A stretch of 29,263 nucleotides of DNA from Dorea sp. (GTDB taxonomy: Bacteria; Bacillota_A; Clostridia; Lachnospirales; Lachnospiraceae), in NCBI GenBank assembly GCA_016295505.1, contig JAEDLC010000010.1, positions 1 to 29,263 on the forward strand. Reading direction: 5' to 3'. This document shows, piece by piece, positions 6,700 to 14,443 of this stretch; position 1 is the stretch's first letter, and every line of letters starts with the position of its first letter. Made by a program: the position numbers and the translations under genes. The notes beneath the pieces are model-generated. The model was not told the origin of the DNA. It ran no database searches and saw only the letters and a list, made by a program, of their open reading frames with translations.

Positions 6700-8690
6700 A
6701 TCTCTTCCTCTTTTCCCTCCAGACAGAAGCTGATGATAAAGATCGGATTCTGTCCTGTCATCATATGATAGTTTCCTATCTTTCTGGATTTACTTACAGA
6801 TACCTGCACAATCTCTTCTTCTGCCACGGTTCTGTCTTTGATCCAGTCCAGTACTTCACTCAGTGTTTCCAGCGAGATGGCATTGATCACAATACGAGCC
6901 TTCGGGTTCTTAGATTCTATGATCTTAAGAATCTCCCTCAGATGGCCACTGCTTCCACCTATGAATACACGATCCGGCACGGGCAGCTCAAGGAGCGCAT
7001 CCGGTGCCTCTCCTGCAATCGCCGTCAGGTTGTCGACATGCATTTTTTTCTGATTCCTCTGAATCAGTTCAATGGCTTCCTGCTTTCGTTCCACTGCATA
7101 TACATGCCCCTTTTCTGCCTGTATCGCTGCCTCCACAGACACCGAACCTGTCCCCGCTCCGATATCATAGATTACAGAATCCGACCGGATCCGAAGCTTT
7201 GACAGGGAGATGGTTCTCACTTCTTCCTTTGTCATCGGTACTTCTCCACGGATAAATTCCGCATCCGGAATTCCCGGAACAACAGGCTGTTTACCGCCGT
7301 TCGGATTCTCAATATACAAGACTGCCAGACTCCCTGCCGGATCCTCCAGAAGCGTACGTGCGGTTCCCGTCTGAATCCGTTCTGTCGGATACGATAATTC
7401 TGTTCCAATACATACTCCAAGATCTCCATACCCGTATACAATCATCTGCTCCAGAATCTCATGGATCTCTTTTTTCCCGCTCACCAGAGCAAATACCTTT
7501 TGATGCTCCCGGATATCCGAGATCAGATTCGCTTTTCTTCCGTGAGAACTGGTCAAAAATGCATCCTCCCAGGATACCCCAAGCTTTGCTGCCAGATAAG
7601 AGACGGAAGAGATCCCCGGTAACACCGTTGCTTCTATCTCCGGCTCTTCTTTCAGCATCGCCGTCAGTTTTTTTGCACCACTGTAGAACCCGCAGTCTCC
7701 TGACAGCAGCACTGCGATCTGTTCATATTCCGGATGCATTTTTATGTATTCCAGTATTTTCTCCGGAAGATATTCTTCATAGACCGGCCTTCCATACCCT
7801 GCCACAGAGCGAAGCATTCTGCCCGCTCCGATCAGAAGATCCGCTTTTTTTATCGCTTCCCCGGCCTCACCGGTCATCACCTGTACTGCACCGGTGCCGA
7901 TTCCAATAATGGCAACTTTTTTATTATCATTTAAATCTAATTCTTTCTTAAACAACCGACACATTTCTCCGAACTCATATCCCTTTTCTTTTTCAGGACG
8001 TCCGATCACTACAAGTCTGACACCGGCTTCTTCTGCAGCCTCACACTTTTGAAGGAACCCTCCGGCTGCACCGGATTCTTTAGTCACCATATATGCAATC
8101 TCATATTCCCGAAGCATTGCAAGATTCATTTCTGTAGAAAACGGTCCCTGCATACAGATCAGATGCCTGCCTGCAACCCCCAGCTCCTCGCACTTTTCCA
8201 CTACCTGCTTCAAAGACAATACTCTTGCATAGATGCGCTCCTTGTAATCTGTAAGCTTTGTAAAAACTTCCAGTTCCTTACTTCCGGTGGTCACCAGAAT
8301 ATTTCCTTTCGTATGCTCCAGGTATCTTACTGCTGCATTCACATCCTCCACACAGATCTCACCGCTTGTCTCTTCTTCCTCACGTACCAGTCTCAGATAT
8401 GGTATCTGCAATTCTTCACATGCCGCTTTCAGATTCGCAGTTACTTCTTTCGCATAAGGATGTGTGGCATCTACCACATATGTCGGTTTGTAATCCAAGA
8501 TAAACTCCTTCATCCGTATACGGTCCATACGTTCATGAGATACTGTAATATCACCTTCCTTTGGAAGCAGACTTGCTCCATAGGAAGTAGCAACGCAGAC
8601 ATGTACCGATACACCCTTTCTTACCAGATAAGATGCCAGTTTTCTTCCTTCTGTTGTACCTGCATAGATTAGAATCCTGTCTTTTTTCAT
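6696..8690 (-). CDS. cbiJET: CbiJ-CbiE-CbiT fusion: cobalt-precorrin-6A reductase / precorrin-6Y C5,15-methyltransferase (decarboxylating)
   Basis: A single 664-aa frame joins three activities. Residues 1 to about 250 are CbiJ/CobK-like, with YAGTTEGRKLA at 9-19, VDATHPYA at 73-80 and QGPFSTEMN at 181-189. Residues ~257-460 are a CbiE-type tetrapyrrole methylase, with AIIGIGTGAV at 260-269 and LLSGDCGFYSGAKK at 328-341. Residues ~470-664 are CbiT, with a Rossmann SAM site YDIGAGTGSVSVE at 508-520 and FIGGSSGHL at 576-584. It would reduce cobalt-precorrin-6A, then methylate C5 and C15 and decarboxylate the side chain. CbiE-CbiT fusion is known as CobL; adding the reductase at the front is less common. 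There is no internal stop, and 4-nt overlaps join it to cbiH and cbiA. Confidence 0.95.
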   Translation of the reverse strand: MKKDRILIYAGTTEGRKLASYLVRKGVSVHVCVATSYGASLLPKEGDITVSHERMDRIRMKEFILDYKPTYVVDATHPYAKEVTANLKAACEELQIPYLRLVREEEETSGEICVEDVNAAVRYLEHTKGNILVTTGSKELEVFTKLTDYKERIYARVLSLKQVVEKCEELGVAGRHLICMQGPFSTEMNLAMLREYEIAYMVTKESGAAGGFLQKCEAAEEAGVRLVVIGRPEKEKGYEFGEMCRLFKKELDLNDNKKVAIIGIGTGAVQVMTGEAGEAIKKADLLIGAGRMLRSVAGYGRPVYEEYLPEKILEYIKMHPEYEQIAVLLSGDCGFYSGAKKLTAMLKEEPEIEATVLPGISSVSYLAAKLGVSWEDAFLTSSHGRKANLISDIREHQKVFALVSGKKEIHEILEQMIVYGYGDLGVCIGTELSYPTERIQTGTARTLLEDPAGSLAVLYIENPNGGKQPVVPGIPDAEFIRGEVPMTKEEVRTISLSKLRIRSDSVIYDIGAGTGSVSVEAAIQAEKGHVYAVERKQEAIELIQRNQKKMHVDNLTAIAGEAPDALLELPVPDRVFIGGSSGHLREILKIIESKNPKARIVINAISLETLSEVLDWIKDRTVAEEEIVQVSVSKSRKIGNYHMMTGQNPIFIISFCLEGKEEEI

Positions 8691-9415
8691 ATATGATATC
8701 CTCTTGGCGTCACCATATGACCCCGTACGATTTTCGTCTGACGATTTCCGATAAATACAGTTGAAAACATATCAACTTCTGTATCTTTCAATTCTCCCAG
8801 GGTCAGAAGCTTAAGTGCTTCCCCTTCTCTTGCAATCTGTCGTACAATTCCACATACTGTATCATCCGCTTTATATCTCTGAATCAGCATACACGCTTTT
8901 TTCAGATAGTCACTTCGCTTTTTGCTCGACGGATTATACAGACAGATCACGAAATCTGCTTCAGCAGCTGCCAGCAGCCGCTTTTCAATTGCTTCCCATG
9001 GAGTCAGAAGATCACTCAGACTGATCAGCGCACAGTCATGTCCGACCGCTGCTCCAAGAACTGCCGAACCACCAATTGCTGCAGTTACCCCCGGAACCAC
9101 CTCGATCTCTACCTGTGGAAATTCTTCCCCCACTTCATACATCAGGCCTGCCATCCCATAGATTCCGGCATCTCCACTGCATACCATCGCCGTCGTCTTT
9201 CCGGCTGCTGCTGCTTCAAATGCCATGTGGCACCTCTGTACTTCCTGTCTCATAGATGTGGTCATGAATTCCTTTCCCGGAAAATGTTCTCTTAACAGAT
9301 CCACATATACCGTATATCCAACAATCACTTCACACGCTTCCAGAGTCTTCACCGCTCGTACTGTCATCTCTTCATAGGCACCGGGGCCCATTCCTACTAC
9401 GTATACTTTATTCAA
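8687..9415 (-). CDS. cbiH: Cobalt-precorrin-3B C17-methyltransferase CbiH (CobJ)
   Basis: SAM-dependent tetrapyrrole methylase that methylates C17 and contracts the ring. The SAM fold begins with VYVVGMGPGAYEEMTVRA, and CSGDAGIYGMAGL, VPGVTAAIGGSAVLGA and CLYNPSSKKR follow. I choose TTG 9415 as start (242 aa): GGAGG lies 7 nt upstream (9427-9423), and translation begins two residues before the conserved VYVVG strand. The longer frame to 9448 adds 11 residues not expected in the family and also begins with TTG. From 9415 the gene overlaps the end of cbiG by 8 nt, and its stop overlaps the next start by 4 nt. Confidence 0.93.
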   Translation of the reverse strand: MNKVYVVGMGPGAYEEMTVRAVKTLEACEVIVGYTVYVDLLREHFPGKEFMTTSMRQEVQRCHMAFEAAAAGKTTAMVCSGDAGIYGMAGLMYEVGEEFPQVEIEVVPGVTAAIGGSAVLGAAVGHDCALISLSDLLTPWEAIEKRLLAAAEADFVICLYNPSSKKRSDYLKKACMLIQRYKADDTVCGIVRQIAREGEALKLLTLGELKDTEVDMFSTVFIGNRQTKIVRGHMVTPRGYHI

Positions 9416-10442
9416 ATCTAATCCTCCAATCCTTCTGTGCAAGCGCAACGGTCACACCGTTCCGGGCCAGTTTCTCTGCAATCAGTCTGCCTCCGCCTGA
9501 AGCAAGCACCGCACTTCGTTCACATACATTATCCACACCGGTCACGCAGGCGACAAATTCCGACCCCGAATAGATGCCCGGTACACGTCCTAATTCTTCC
9601 GCCGAATAGAAACTTCTTTCCAGCCGATACTTATCACAATATTCCAGAAGTCCCTGTTCCCGGGCCTTCAGATCGATACTTGCAACTTTATATATGCTTT
9701 CTCTGCATACACCGGCCCGCGAACACGCCAGATCAACGGCTTCTTCAATCTGCGCAGCCGAAACTCCTTTTTTACATCCGATTCCGGCGATCACCGCTCT
9801 TGGTATCAGATGCAGAGCCTGCCTCTCCTGTTCTAAGATTCCGATCCGGATATCCGGTTCTGCCCCCGGAGTATCTTCATATCGAACCACATCTTCCGGA
9901 AGCACTCCTTCCACTCTCCGTGTCCAGTCGTCTGCCGCAATCGTAATCTTCCGGCCTTCCAGAACTGCTGCAGATATCTGTCTGGCCCGTTCCATCTCAC
10001 GGATCACAAGTCCATTCTTTCTTGCAAATACATCAACTGCCCATCTTCCCTGAAGATCCGTTGCAGTTGTTACAACCGGTCGTGCCTGAATACCGGCACA
10101 GATTGACATTGCAAGCTCATTGGCCCCGCCCAGGTGTCCGGACAGAACCGGGATTCCATAAGTTCCTTTTTCATCAAATACCAAGACGGCAGGATCCGTT
10201 TTTTTCGACCTGACATACGGTGCAATTGCACGAACCGCAATCTGGACCGCACCGACGAAGACCAGTGCATCCTGACTCTGAAACATCTTCCCGGTCCATT
10301 CACTCAGGCTTTCCCCGATAGAAGATGACACACTGGAACATTTTACTGCATTTATAACCTCATGATCTGCTTTCAGTAATTCTGTGATATGATCTGCCAG
10401 ACATTTCCCATTCCGTGTAAAGCTTATGACTGCAATCTTCAT
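9408..10442 (-). CDS. cbiG: Cobalt-precorrin-5A hydrolase CbiG
   Basis: Opens the delta-lactone of cobalt-precorrin-5A and releases acetaldehyde, a step specific to the anaerobic pathway. The 344-aa protein has the N-terminal domain with VFVGAVQIAVRAIAPYV and LSGHLGGANELA, a variable middle part, and the CbiG C-terminal domain beginning near residue 217 with AGIGCKKGVSAAQIEEAV and ending in an ASGGGRLIAEKLA segment. It is coupled to cbiF by a 4-nt overlap. Its presence, with cbiD, separates this operon from the oxygen-dependent cob pathway. Confidence 0.94.
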   Translation of the reverse strand: MKIAVISFTRNGKCLADHITELLKADHEVINAVKCSSVSSSIGESLSEWTGKMFQSQDALVFVGAVQIAVRAIAPYVRSKKTDPAVLVFDEKGTYGIPVLSGHLGGANELAMSICAGIQARPVVTTATDLQGRWAVDVFARKNGLVIREMERARQISAAVLEGRKITIAADDWTRRVEGVLPEDVVRYEDTPGAEPDIRIGILEQERQALHLIPRAVIAGIGCKKGVSAAQIEEAVDLACSRAGVCRESIYKVASIDLKAREQGLLEYCDKYRLERSFYSAEELGRVPGIYSGSEFVACVTGVDNVCERSAVLASGGGRLIAEKLARNGVTVALAQKDWRIRFE

Positions 10443-11194
10443 TTTGCCTCCCTGAATTCTGTCGCAAATGACGGATCATACAATTTGGACCTTTCATAGG
10501 AATGATGCGTTACAACATCTCCCACGATGATCAGAGCCGTTTTCGTAATCTGATGTTCCTTCGCTGTTTCTGCAAGCGTAGATACCGTACAGATATACGT
10601 CTCCTCTTCCGGCCAGGTTGCCTTATAGACAATTGCCGCCGGAGTATCCGCTGCATATCCGCCTTCCGTCAGCTGCTCTTCCAGCTTCTCCAGTAATCCG
10701 GTACTTAAGAAAAGTACCATCGTTGCACCATGGGCGGCAAATGAAGCAACCTTTTCTTTTTCCGGCACCGGAGTTCGTCCTTCCATTCTGGTAATCACTA
10801 CACTCTGAGAAACTTCCGGCAATGTATACTCAAGATTCAGGGCTGCAGCCGCACCGCAAAAAGAACTGACTCCCGGACAGGAATCATAGGGAATCTTCTG
10901 TTCTTCCAGCCAGTCCATCTGTTCTCTGATTGCTCCATACAGGCATGGATCTCCCGTATGGAGTCTTACTGTCGTCTTTCCTTCACGCTCTGCCTGTTCC
11001 ATGACTTCGAGCACTTCTTCCAGTGTCATTTTCGCACTGTTATATATCATACAATCTTGTCTGACACAATCTAATAATCCGGGATTCACCAGTGATCCTG
11101 CGTATATTACAATATCCGCCTCTTCTAACAGTTTTTGTCCCCGCACCGTAATCAGATCGACCGCTCCGGGGCCGGCTCCTACAAAATGAATCAT
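10439..11194 (-). CDS. cbiF: Cobalt-precorrin-4 C11-methyltransferase CbiF (CobM)
   Basis: SAM-dependent methylation at C11 of cobalt-precorrin-4. The 251-aa methylase contains HFVGAGPGAVDLITVRG at the start, IYAGSLVNPGLL, the HTGDPCLYGAI block and CPGVSSFCGAAAALNLEYTL, which together are typical of CbiF/CobM rather than CbiL or CbiH. Both ends overlap their neighbours by 4 nt (ATGA type), consistent with coupled translation with cbiL and cbiG. Confidence 0.95.
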   Translation of the reverse strand: MIHFVGAGPGAVDLITVRGQKLLEEADIVIYAGSLVNPGLLDCVRQDCMIYNSAKMTLEEVLEVMEQAEREGKTTVRLHTGDPCLYGAIREQMDWLEEQKIPYDSCPGVSSFCGAAAALNLEYTLPEVSQSVVITRMEGRTPVPEKEKVASFAAHGATMVLFLSTGLLEKLEEQLTEGGYAADTPAAIVYKATWPEEETYICTVSTLAETAKEHQITKTALIIVGDVVTHHSYERSKLYDPSFATEFREAK

Positions 11195-11886
11195 TGTTCT
11201 CCTCCTCTTTCCTTCACAAACAACAATGTATAATATCCTGCATCTTCCGGTATGTTCTCCGTCCCATGATAGATTCTCTCATTTTCCATCCCACAGTTCT
11301 CTACCATTACGGATTCAGCATTCTGCTCCCGCAAAAGCTTTTTTACATCCGGAAGTTTTTTCCCTGCTTTCATCAACACCTTCGTTCCCGGGAGCCCGAG
11401 TGCTCCCTCCACCTGGTAGGAAGCCGGAATCACATGAATCTGCTCATCCTTTTCTCCGATACTCATGTGAAGCTTTGCAGCAGCTGCACAGAACGACGGA
11501 ACACCACTTATTATCTCAGCCTCATATTCTCCTTTTCGGATCTCATTGTGCAGATAAAGATATGTAGAATATACGGTCGGATCTCCGAGTGTCAAAAATG
11601 CCGTATCTTTTCCTTCATCCAGCTGATGCTTCAGACTTAGAACTCCTTCTTCATGGCTTCTTTTCAATACCTTTTCATCTTTCGTCATGGGCATCGGGAT
11701 TCCGATCAGCAGCTTTTCATCAATTTCCGGACACGCCTGTCTTGCAATCCGGAAGGCAATCGATTCTTCCGGGATCTTTCCCGGAACAGCAATTACATCA
11801 CATTCTTTGATAATTCTGGCTGCTTTTATCGTCATAAGTTCCGGATCCCCCGGCCCGACACCGACTCCGTATAATTTTCCTTTCAT
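11191..11886 (-). CDS. cbiL: Cobalt-factor II / precorrin-2 C20-methyltransferase CbiL (CobI)
   Basis: First ring-modifying methylase of the branch, adding a methyl group at C20. The 231-aa sequence opens with LYGVGVGPGDPELMTIKA, has TLGDPTVYSTYLYLHNEI in the middle and SGVPSFCAAAAKLH after it, all characteristic of the CobI/CbiL subfamily. Only 4 nt separate it from the cbiD stop, and its stop overlaps the cbiF start by 4 nt. The metal-containing substrate is inferred from the cbi context. Confidence 0.95.
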   Translation of the reverse strand: MKGKLYGVGVGPGDPELMTIKAARIIKECDVIAVPGKIPEESIAFRIARQACPEIDEKLLIGIPMPMTKDEKVLKRSHEEGVLSLKHQLDEGKDTAFLTLGDPTVYSTYLYLHNEIRKGEYEAEIISGVPSFCAAAAKLHMSIGEKDEQIHVIPASYQVEGALGLPGTKVLMKAGKKLPDVKKLLREQNAESVMVENCGMENERIYHGTENIPEDAGYYTLLFVKERGGEQ

Positions 11887-11890
11887 ATAT

Positions 11891-13033
11891 CTATAGTCCT
11901 CTTTCCCTTTTGAAACTCTCTATTAATTCGTCTGCCCGGTCTGTTTTCCCGAGGATTCCATATACCCCCGAAAATGTCATTGCCCCGGTCATCAGTTTTC
12001 CTTCTGTTCGATAATTCATATACTCTTCAATCTTCTTCATAATCTGATTCATGATCAGCACCCTTTCGTCAGGTGTACACTTTCCAAGCGCATCATCTGT
12101 CGTTACGGACTCCAGAAGCGCTGCTGCTTTTGGCCCTTCTATTCCGGCACGAAGTGCCGCTGCAGCCATCAGTTCCATACGACAGTCTGCCCATCTGGAA
12201 TGGGTATTCATAATGCCTCCCGCCACTTTGATCAACTTCCCGATATGACCGACAAGAAGAAGTCCTCTGCATTCCATATCCACTGCCATATCCAGAGTCT
12301 GTCCGATATAATTGCTGCACTTGACAACATCCTCATCTTTCATTCCATACTGTTCCGATAAAAAATCCAGCCCGTAATTGCCGGGTGCCACGATCAGATA
12401 ACGGTATCTCCCGGCCATACACACCTTCATTTCCACCCGGATCGTATCAACCAGTGCCTGTTCACTCATGGGCTCTACGATTCCGGTCGTTCCAAGAATC
12501 GATAAGCCCCCTTCTATTCCAAGTCTTGGATTAAAGGTTCCCGCCGCAAGACGCTTCCCTTCCGGAATAGATATCTCTACGTGAATTCCCTTTTCATATC
12601 CGACTTCCTCACATACTTCCTTTACTTCTTTTATGATCATCTGTCTGGGAACTCGATTGATTGCCGCGGCGCCGACCGGCTGATCCAGCCCCGGTTTTGT
12701 AACCCTTCCTATTCCTTCTCCTCCATCCAGCGTAATCTCTGTCCCCTGATTCCGGCTCACCTTACTGTAGACCAGTACTCCATTGGTAATATCCGGATCA
12801 TCTCCGCTGTCTTTTTTTACCGCACAGCACACTTCTTCCGGAAGCAGTTTCCCTCCCTCTCCGTTTCCAAACTTAATCTCACAGATATCCAGTGCGAGCG
12901 TTTCTCCCTGTGGCAGTTCTACCTGCACTTTTTCACATGGTTTTCCGGTCATCAACATCCACATCGCAGCTTTTGTTGCCGCCTGTGCACAAGTCCCTGT
13001 TGTATATCCTCTTGCCAGTGGTTTCTGTGTCAT
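11891..13033 (-). CDS. cbiD: Cobalt-precorrin-5B C1-methyltransferase CbiD
   Basis: Methylates C1 of the corrin ring in the anaerobic pathway. At 380 aa it shows the N-terminal RGYTTGTCAQAATKAAM block, a DGGEGIGRVTKPGLDQPVGA region, GILGTTGIVEPMSEQAL-like sequence near the middle, and VGHIGKLIKVAGGIMNTHSR, all family signatures. It is the first gene of the B12 operon. Its ATG has a GAGGAG-containing Shine-Dalgarno, and a good promoter lies about 60 nt upstream. The divergent neighbour is pepP. Confidence 0.96.
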   Translation of the reverse strand: MTQKPLARGYTTGTCAQAATKAAMWMLMTGKPCEKVQVELPQGETLALDICEIKFGNGEGGKLLPEEVCCAVKKDSGDDPDITNGVLVYSKVSRNQGTEITLDGGEGIGRVTKPGLDQPVGAAAINRVPRQMIIKEVKEVCEEVGYEKGIHVEISIPEGKRLAAGTFNPRLGIEGGLSILGTTGIVEPMSEQALVDTIRVEMKVCMAGRYRYLIVAPGNYGLDFLSEQYGMKDEDVVKCSNYIGQTLDMAVDMECRGLLLVGHIGKLIKVAGGIMNTHSRWADCRMELMAAAALRAGIEGPKAAALLESVTTDDALGKCTPDERVLIMNQIMKKIEEYMNYRTEGKLMTGAMTFSGVYGILGKTDRADELIESFKRERGL

Positions 13034-13090
13034 CCCTTTCGCTCCTCACTCCTGATTTCTGTTGTCATGTACGCCATATCTCTGCCTACA

Positions 13091-13119
13091 ATTCTATCGG
13101 TTTCATTTCCGTCTGTCAA
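13091..13119 (-). promoter_or_regulatory. Sigma-A promoter of the cobalamin operon
   Basis: The minus strand reads TTGACA (13119-13114), a 17-nt spacer and TAGAAT (13096-13091). Initiation is predicted near 13084, leaving about 50 nt of leader before the cbiD ATG. That is too short for a cobalamin riboswitch (roughly 200 nt), and no B12-box-like sequence is seen further upstream. Confidence 0.7.
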
Positions 13120-13205
13120 ATCATTCTTCTCATCTGTACATGAAGGTCTTTCCTCTCATCCGTTATGCATTTTGTATGTTTTTTTCTTGTTTTTTTCTTT
13201 CTATA

Positions 13206-13234
13206 TTGACACATATTACCAAATCTGTTATCTT
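13206..13234 (+). promoter_or_regulatory. Sigma-A promoter of pepP
   Basis: Plus-strand TTGACA at 13206-13211, a 17-nt spacer and TATCTT at 13229-13234. Initiation is predicted near 13241, with about 58 nt of leader to the pepP ATG at 13299. The -35 boxes of this promoter and the divergent cbiD promoter are about 86 nt apart, across a pyrimidine-rich stretch. Confidence 0.65.
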
Positions 13235-13237
13235 ATT

Positions 13238-13267
13238 TATAGACCATAGTCTATACTTCAGTCTATA
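13238..13267. repeat. Inverted and direct repeat at the pepP start region, possible operator
   Basis: TATAGA (13238-13243) and TCTATA (13250-13255) form an inverted repeat with a 6-nt centre. AGTCTATA occurs at 13248-13255 and again at 13260-13267, so the right half repeats 12 nt later. The block covers the predicted transcription start of pepP, a common place for a repressor site. No regulator can be named. Confidence 0.3.
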
Positions 13268-13298
13268 TATTCATTTTTTCTATAGGAGGATTATCACA

Positions 13299-14372
13299 AT
13301 GAATAAGGTCGAAAAGATATTAAGTATCTTAAAAGAACAGAATCTCGACGGATTCTACATCACCAAAAAATCAAACGTCAACTATACAACCGGTTATCCG
13401 GACGAACTTGCCTATGCAGTCATCTGTCCACAGGGACAATATGTAATTACAGACAGTCGTTTTACCGAGCTTGCCGAGATCTCATGCCCGGATTATGAAA
13501 TCATCAACTGGCATTTCTGCGACCGCAGCCTTCCAAAGGCAGTTGCACAGGTCTGCGAGAAAGCAGGAATCAAACGGCTTGGATTTGAAGAATGCTTTAC
13601 CACATATGACAAATATGCAGAACTGGAACAGCTCCTTTCATCCTGTGGCACGACACTGGTTCCGACACGCCATATTATAGAAGAACTGCGCTATGCCAAA
13701 TCCGAAGAAGAAGTAGCTAATACACGTATTGCCTGCGAGATTGCAGACAAGGCTCTGGAAGAACTCGTTCCTTATATCCGTCCGGGAGTCAGCGAGCGTG
13801 AATTATGTGCACGTCTTGAATTCAGCATGAAGATGCACGGTGCGCATGATCTTGGCTTTGAAACCATCCTGATCTCCGGAGCAAAGACCTCTCTTCTCCA
13901 TGGAAAACCGGGTGACAAACTGGTAGAAAAAGGCGACTTTGTACTGGTTGATTTTGGCGCTATGTATAATGGCTACATATCTGATATCACCAGAACTTTT
14001 GTTGTGGGCGAGCCGACAGAAAAGCAGAGAGAAATCTACGAATTAGTAAGAAAAGGACAGGAAACAGGTCTCATGAACATGGGTCCGGGCGTCCATGCGA
14101 CAAAGCCGGATGCAGAAATCCGCAAGATCGTATCCAAGTATGAGGAATACTACTATTCAGGCATGGGACACGGTGTTGGTCTGGATCTTCACGAAGAACC
14201 ATTCCTCGGCATCAACGGTACCCGCACAATGCTTCCTGGCTGTGTCATCACCATGGAGCCGGGAATCTATATCCCTGGCTGGGGCGGTGTGCGTATCGAA
14301 GATACCGTTCTCATTACCGAAAACGGTGCAGAACCTCTGACACACTTCCCAAAAGATCTGATGATCTTATAA
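13299..14372 (+). CDS. Xaa-Pro aminopeptidase-like M24 metallopeptidase
   Basis: Two-metal pita-bread-fold peptidase removing N-terminal residues next to proline; cytoplasmic, with a creatinase-like N-terminal domain (residues 1 to about 125) and an M24 catalytic domain (~135-357). All five metal ligands are visible: Asp218 and Asp229 in the LVDFG...ISDITRTF region, His291 in GHGVGLDLHEE, Glu320 in TMEPGIY and Glu334 in RIEDT. The start is ATG 13299, 9 nt after AGGAGG at 13284-13289. The same frame is open back to 13062, but that part covers the promoter. It is a single-gene unit with its own promoter and terminator. The protein could be called PepP, PepQ or YpdF; sequence alone does not settle the exact specificity. 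Confidence 0.93.
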   Translation: MNKVEKILSILKEQNLDGFYITKKSNVNYTTGYPDELAYAVICPQGQYVITDSRFTELAEISCPDYEIINWHFCDRSLPKAVAQVCEKAGIKRLGFEECFTTYDKYAELEQLLSSCGTTLVPTRHIIEELRYAKSEEEVANTRIACEIADKALEELVPYIRPGVSERELCARLEFSMKMHGAHDLGFETILISGAKTSLLHGKPGDKLVEKGDFVLVDFGAMYNGYISDITRTFVVGEPTEKQREIYELVRKGQETGLMNMGPGVHATKPDAEIRKIVSKYEEYYYSGMGHGVGLDLHEEPFLGINGTRTMLPGCVITMEPGIYIPGWGGVRIEDTVLITENGAEPLTHFPKDLMIL

Positions 14373-14383
14373 ATTTCTGCAAA

Positions 14384-14442
14384 AAACCGATGCTGCTCCA
14401 AGACTGTGATCTTCCTTCGGAGCGGCACCGGTTTCTATTTTT
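14384..14442. terminator. Bidirectional terminator between pepP and sodC
   Basis: A stem of about 16 bp with one mismatch pairs AAACCG-TGC-TGCTCC on the left with GGAGCG-GCA-CGGTTT on the right, around a loop at about 14400-14418. It is followed by TCTATTTTT on the plus strand and TTTTTT on the minus strand (14386-14381). It ends pepP and the converging pheST-sppA-queA-sodC operon. Confidence 0.8.
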
Positions 14443-14443
14443 C

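Noticed and set aside
13062..13298. Extension of pepP by 79 codons upstream of ATG 13299
   Set aside because: The extension covers the TTGACA-17-TATCTT promoter, reads as low-complexity Phe/Ser-rich residues, and ATG 13299 has AGGAGG at ideal distance and begins the conserved creatinase N-domain.
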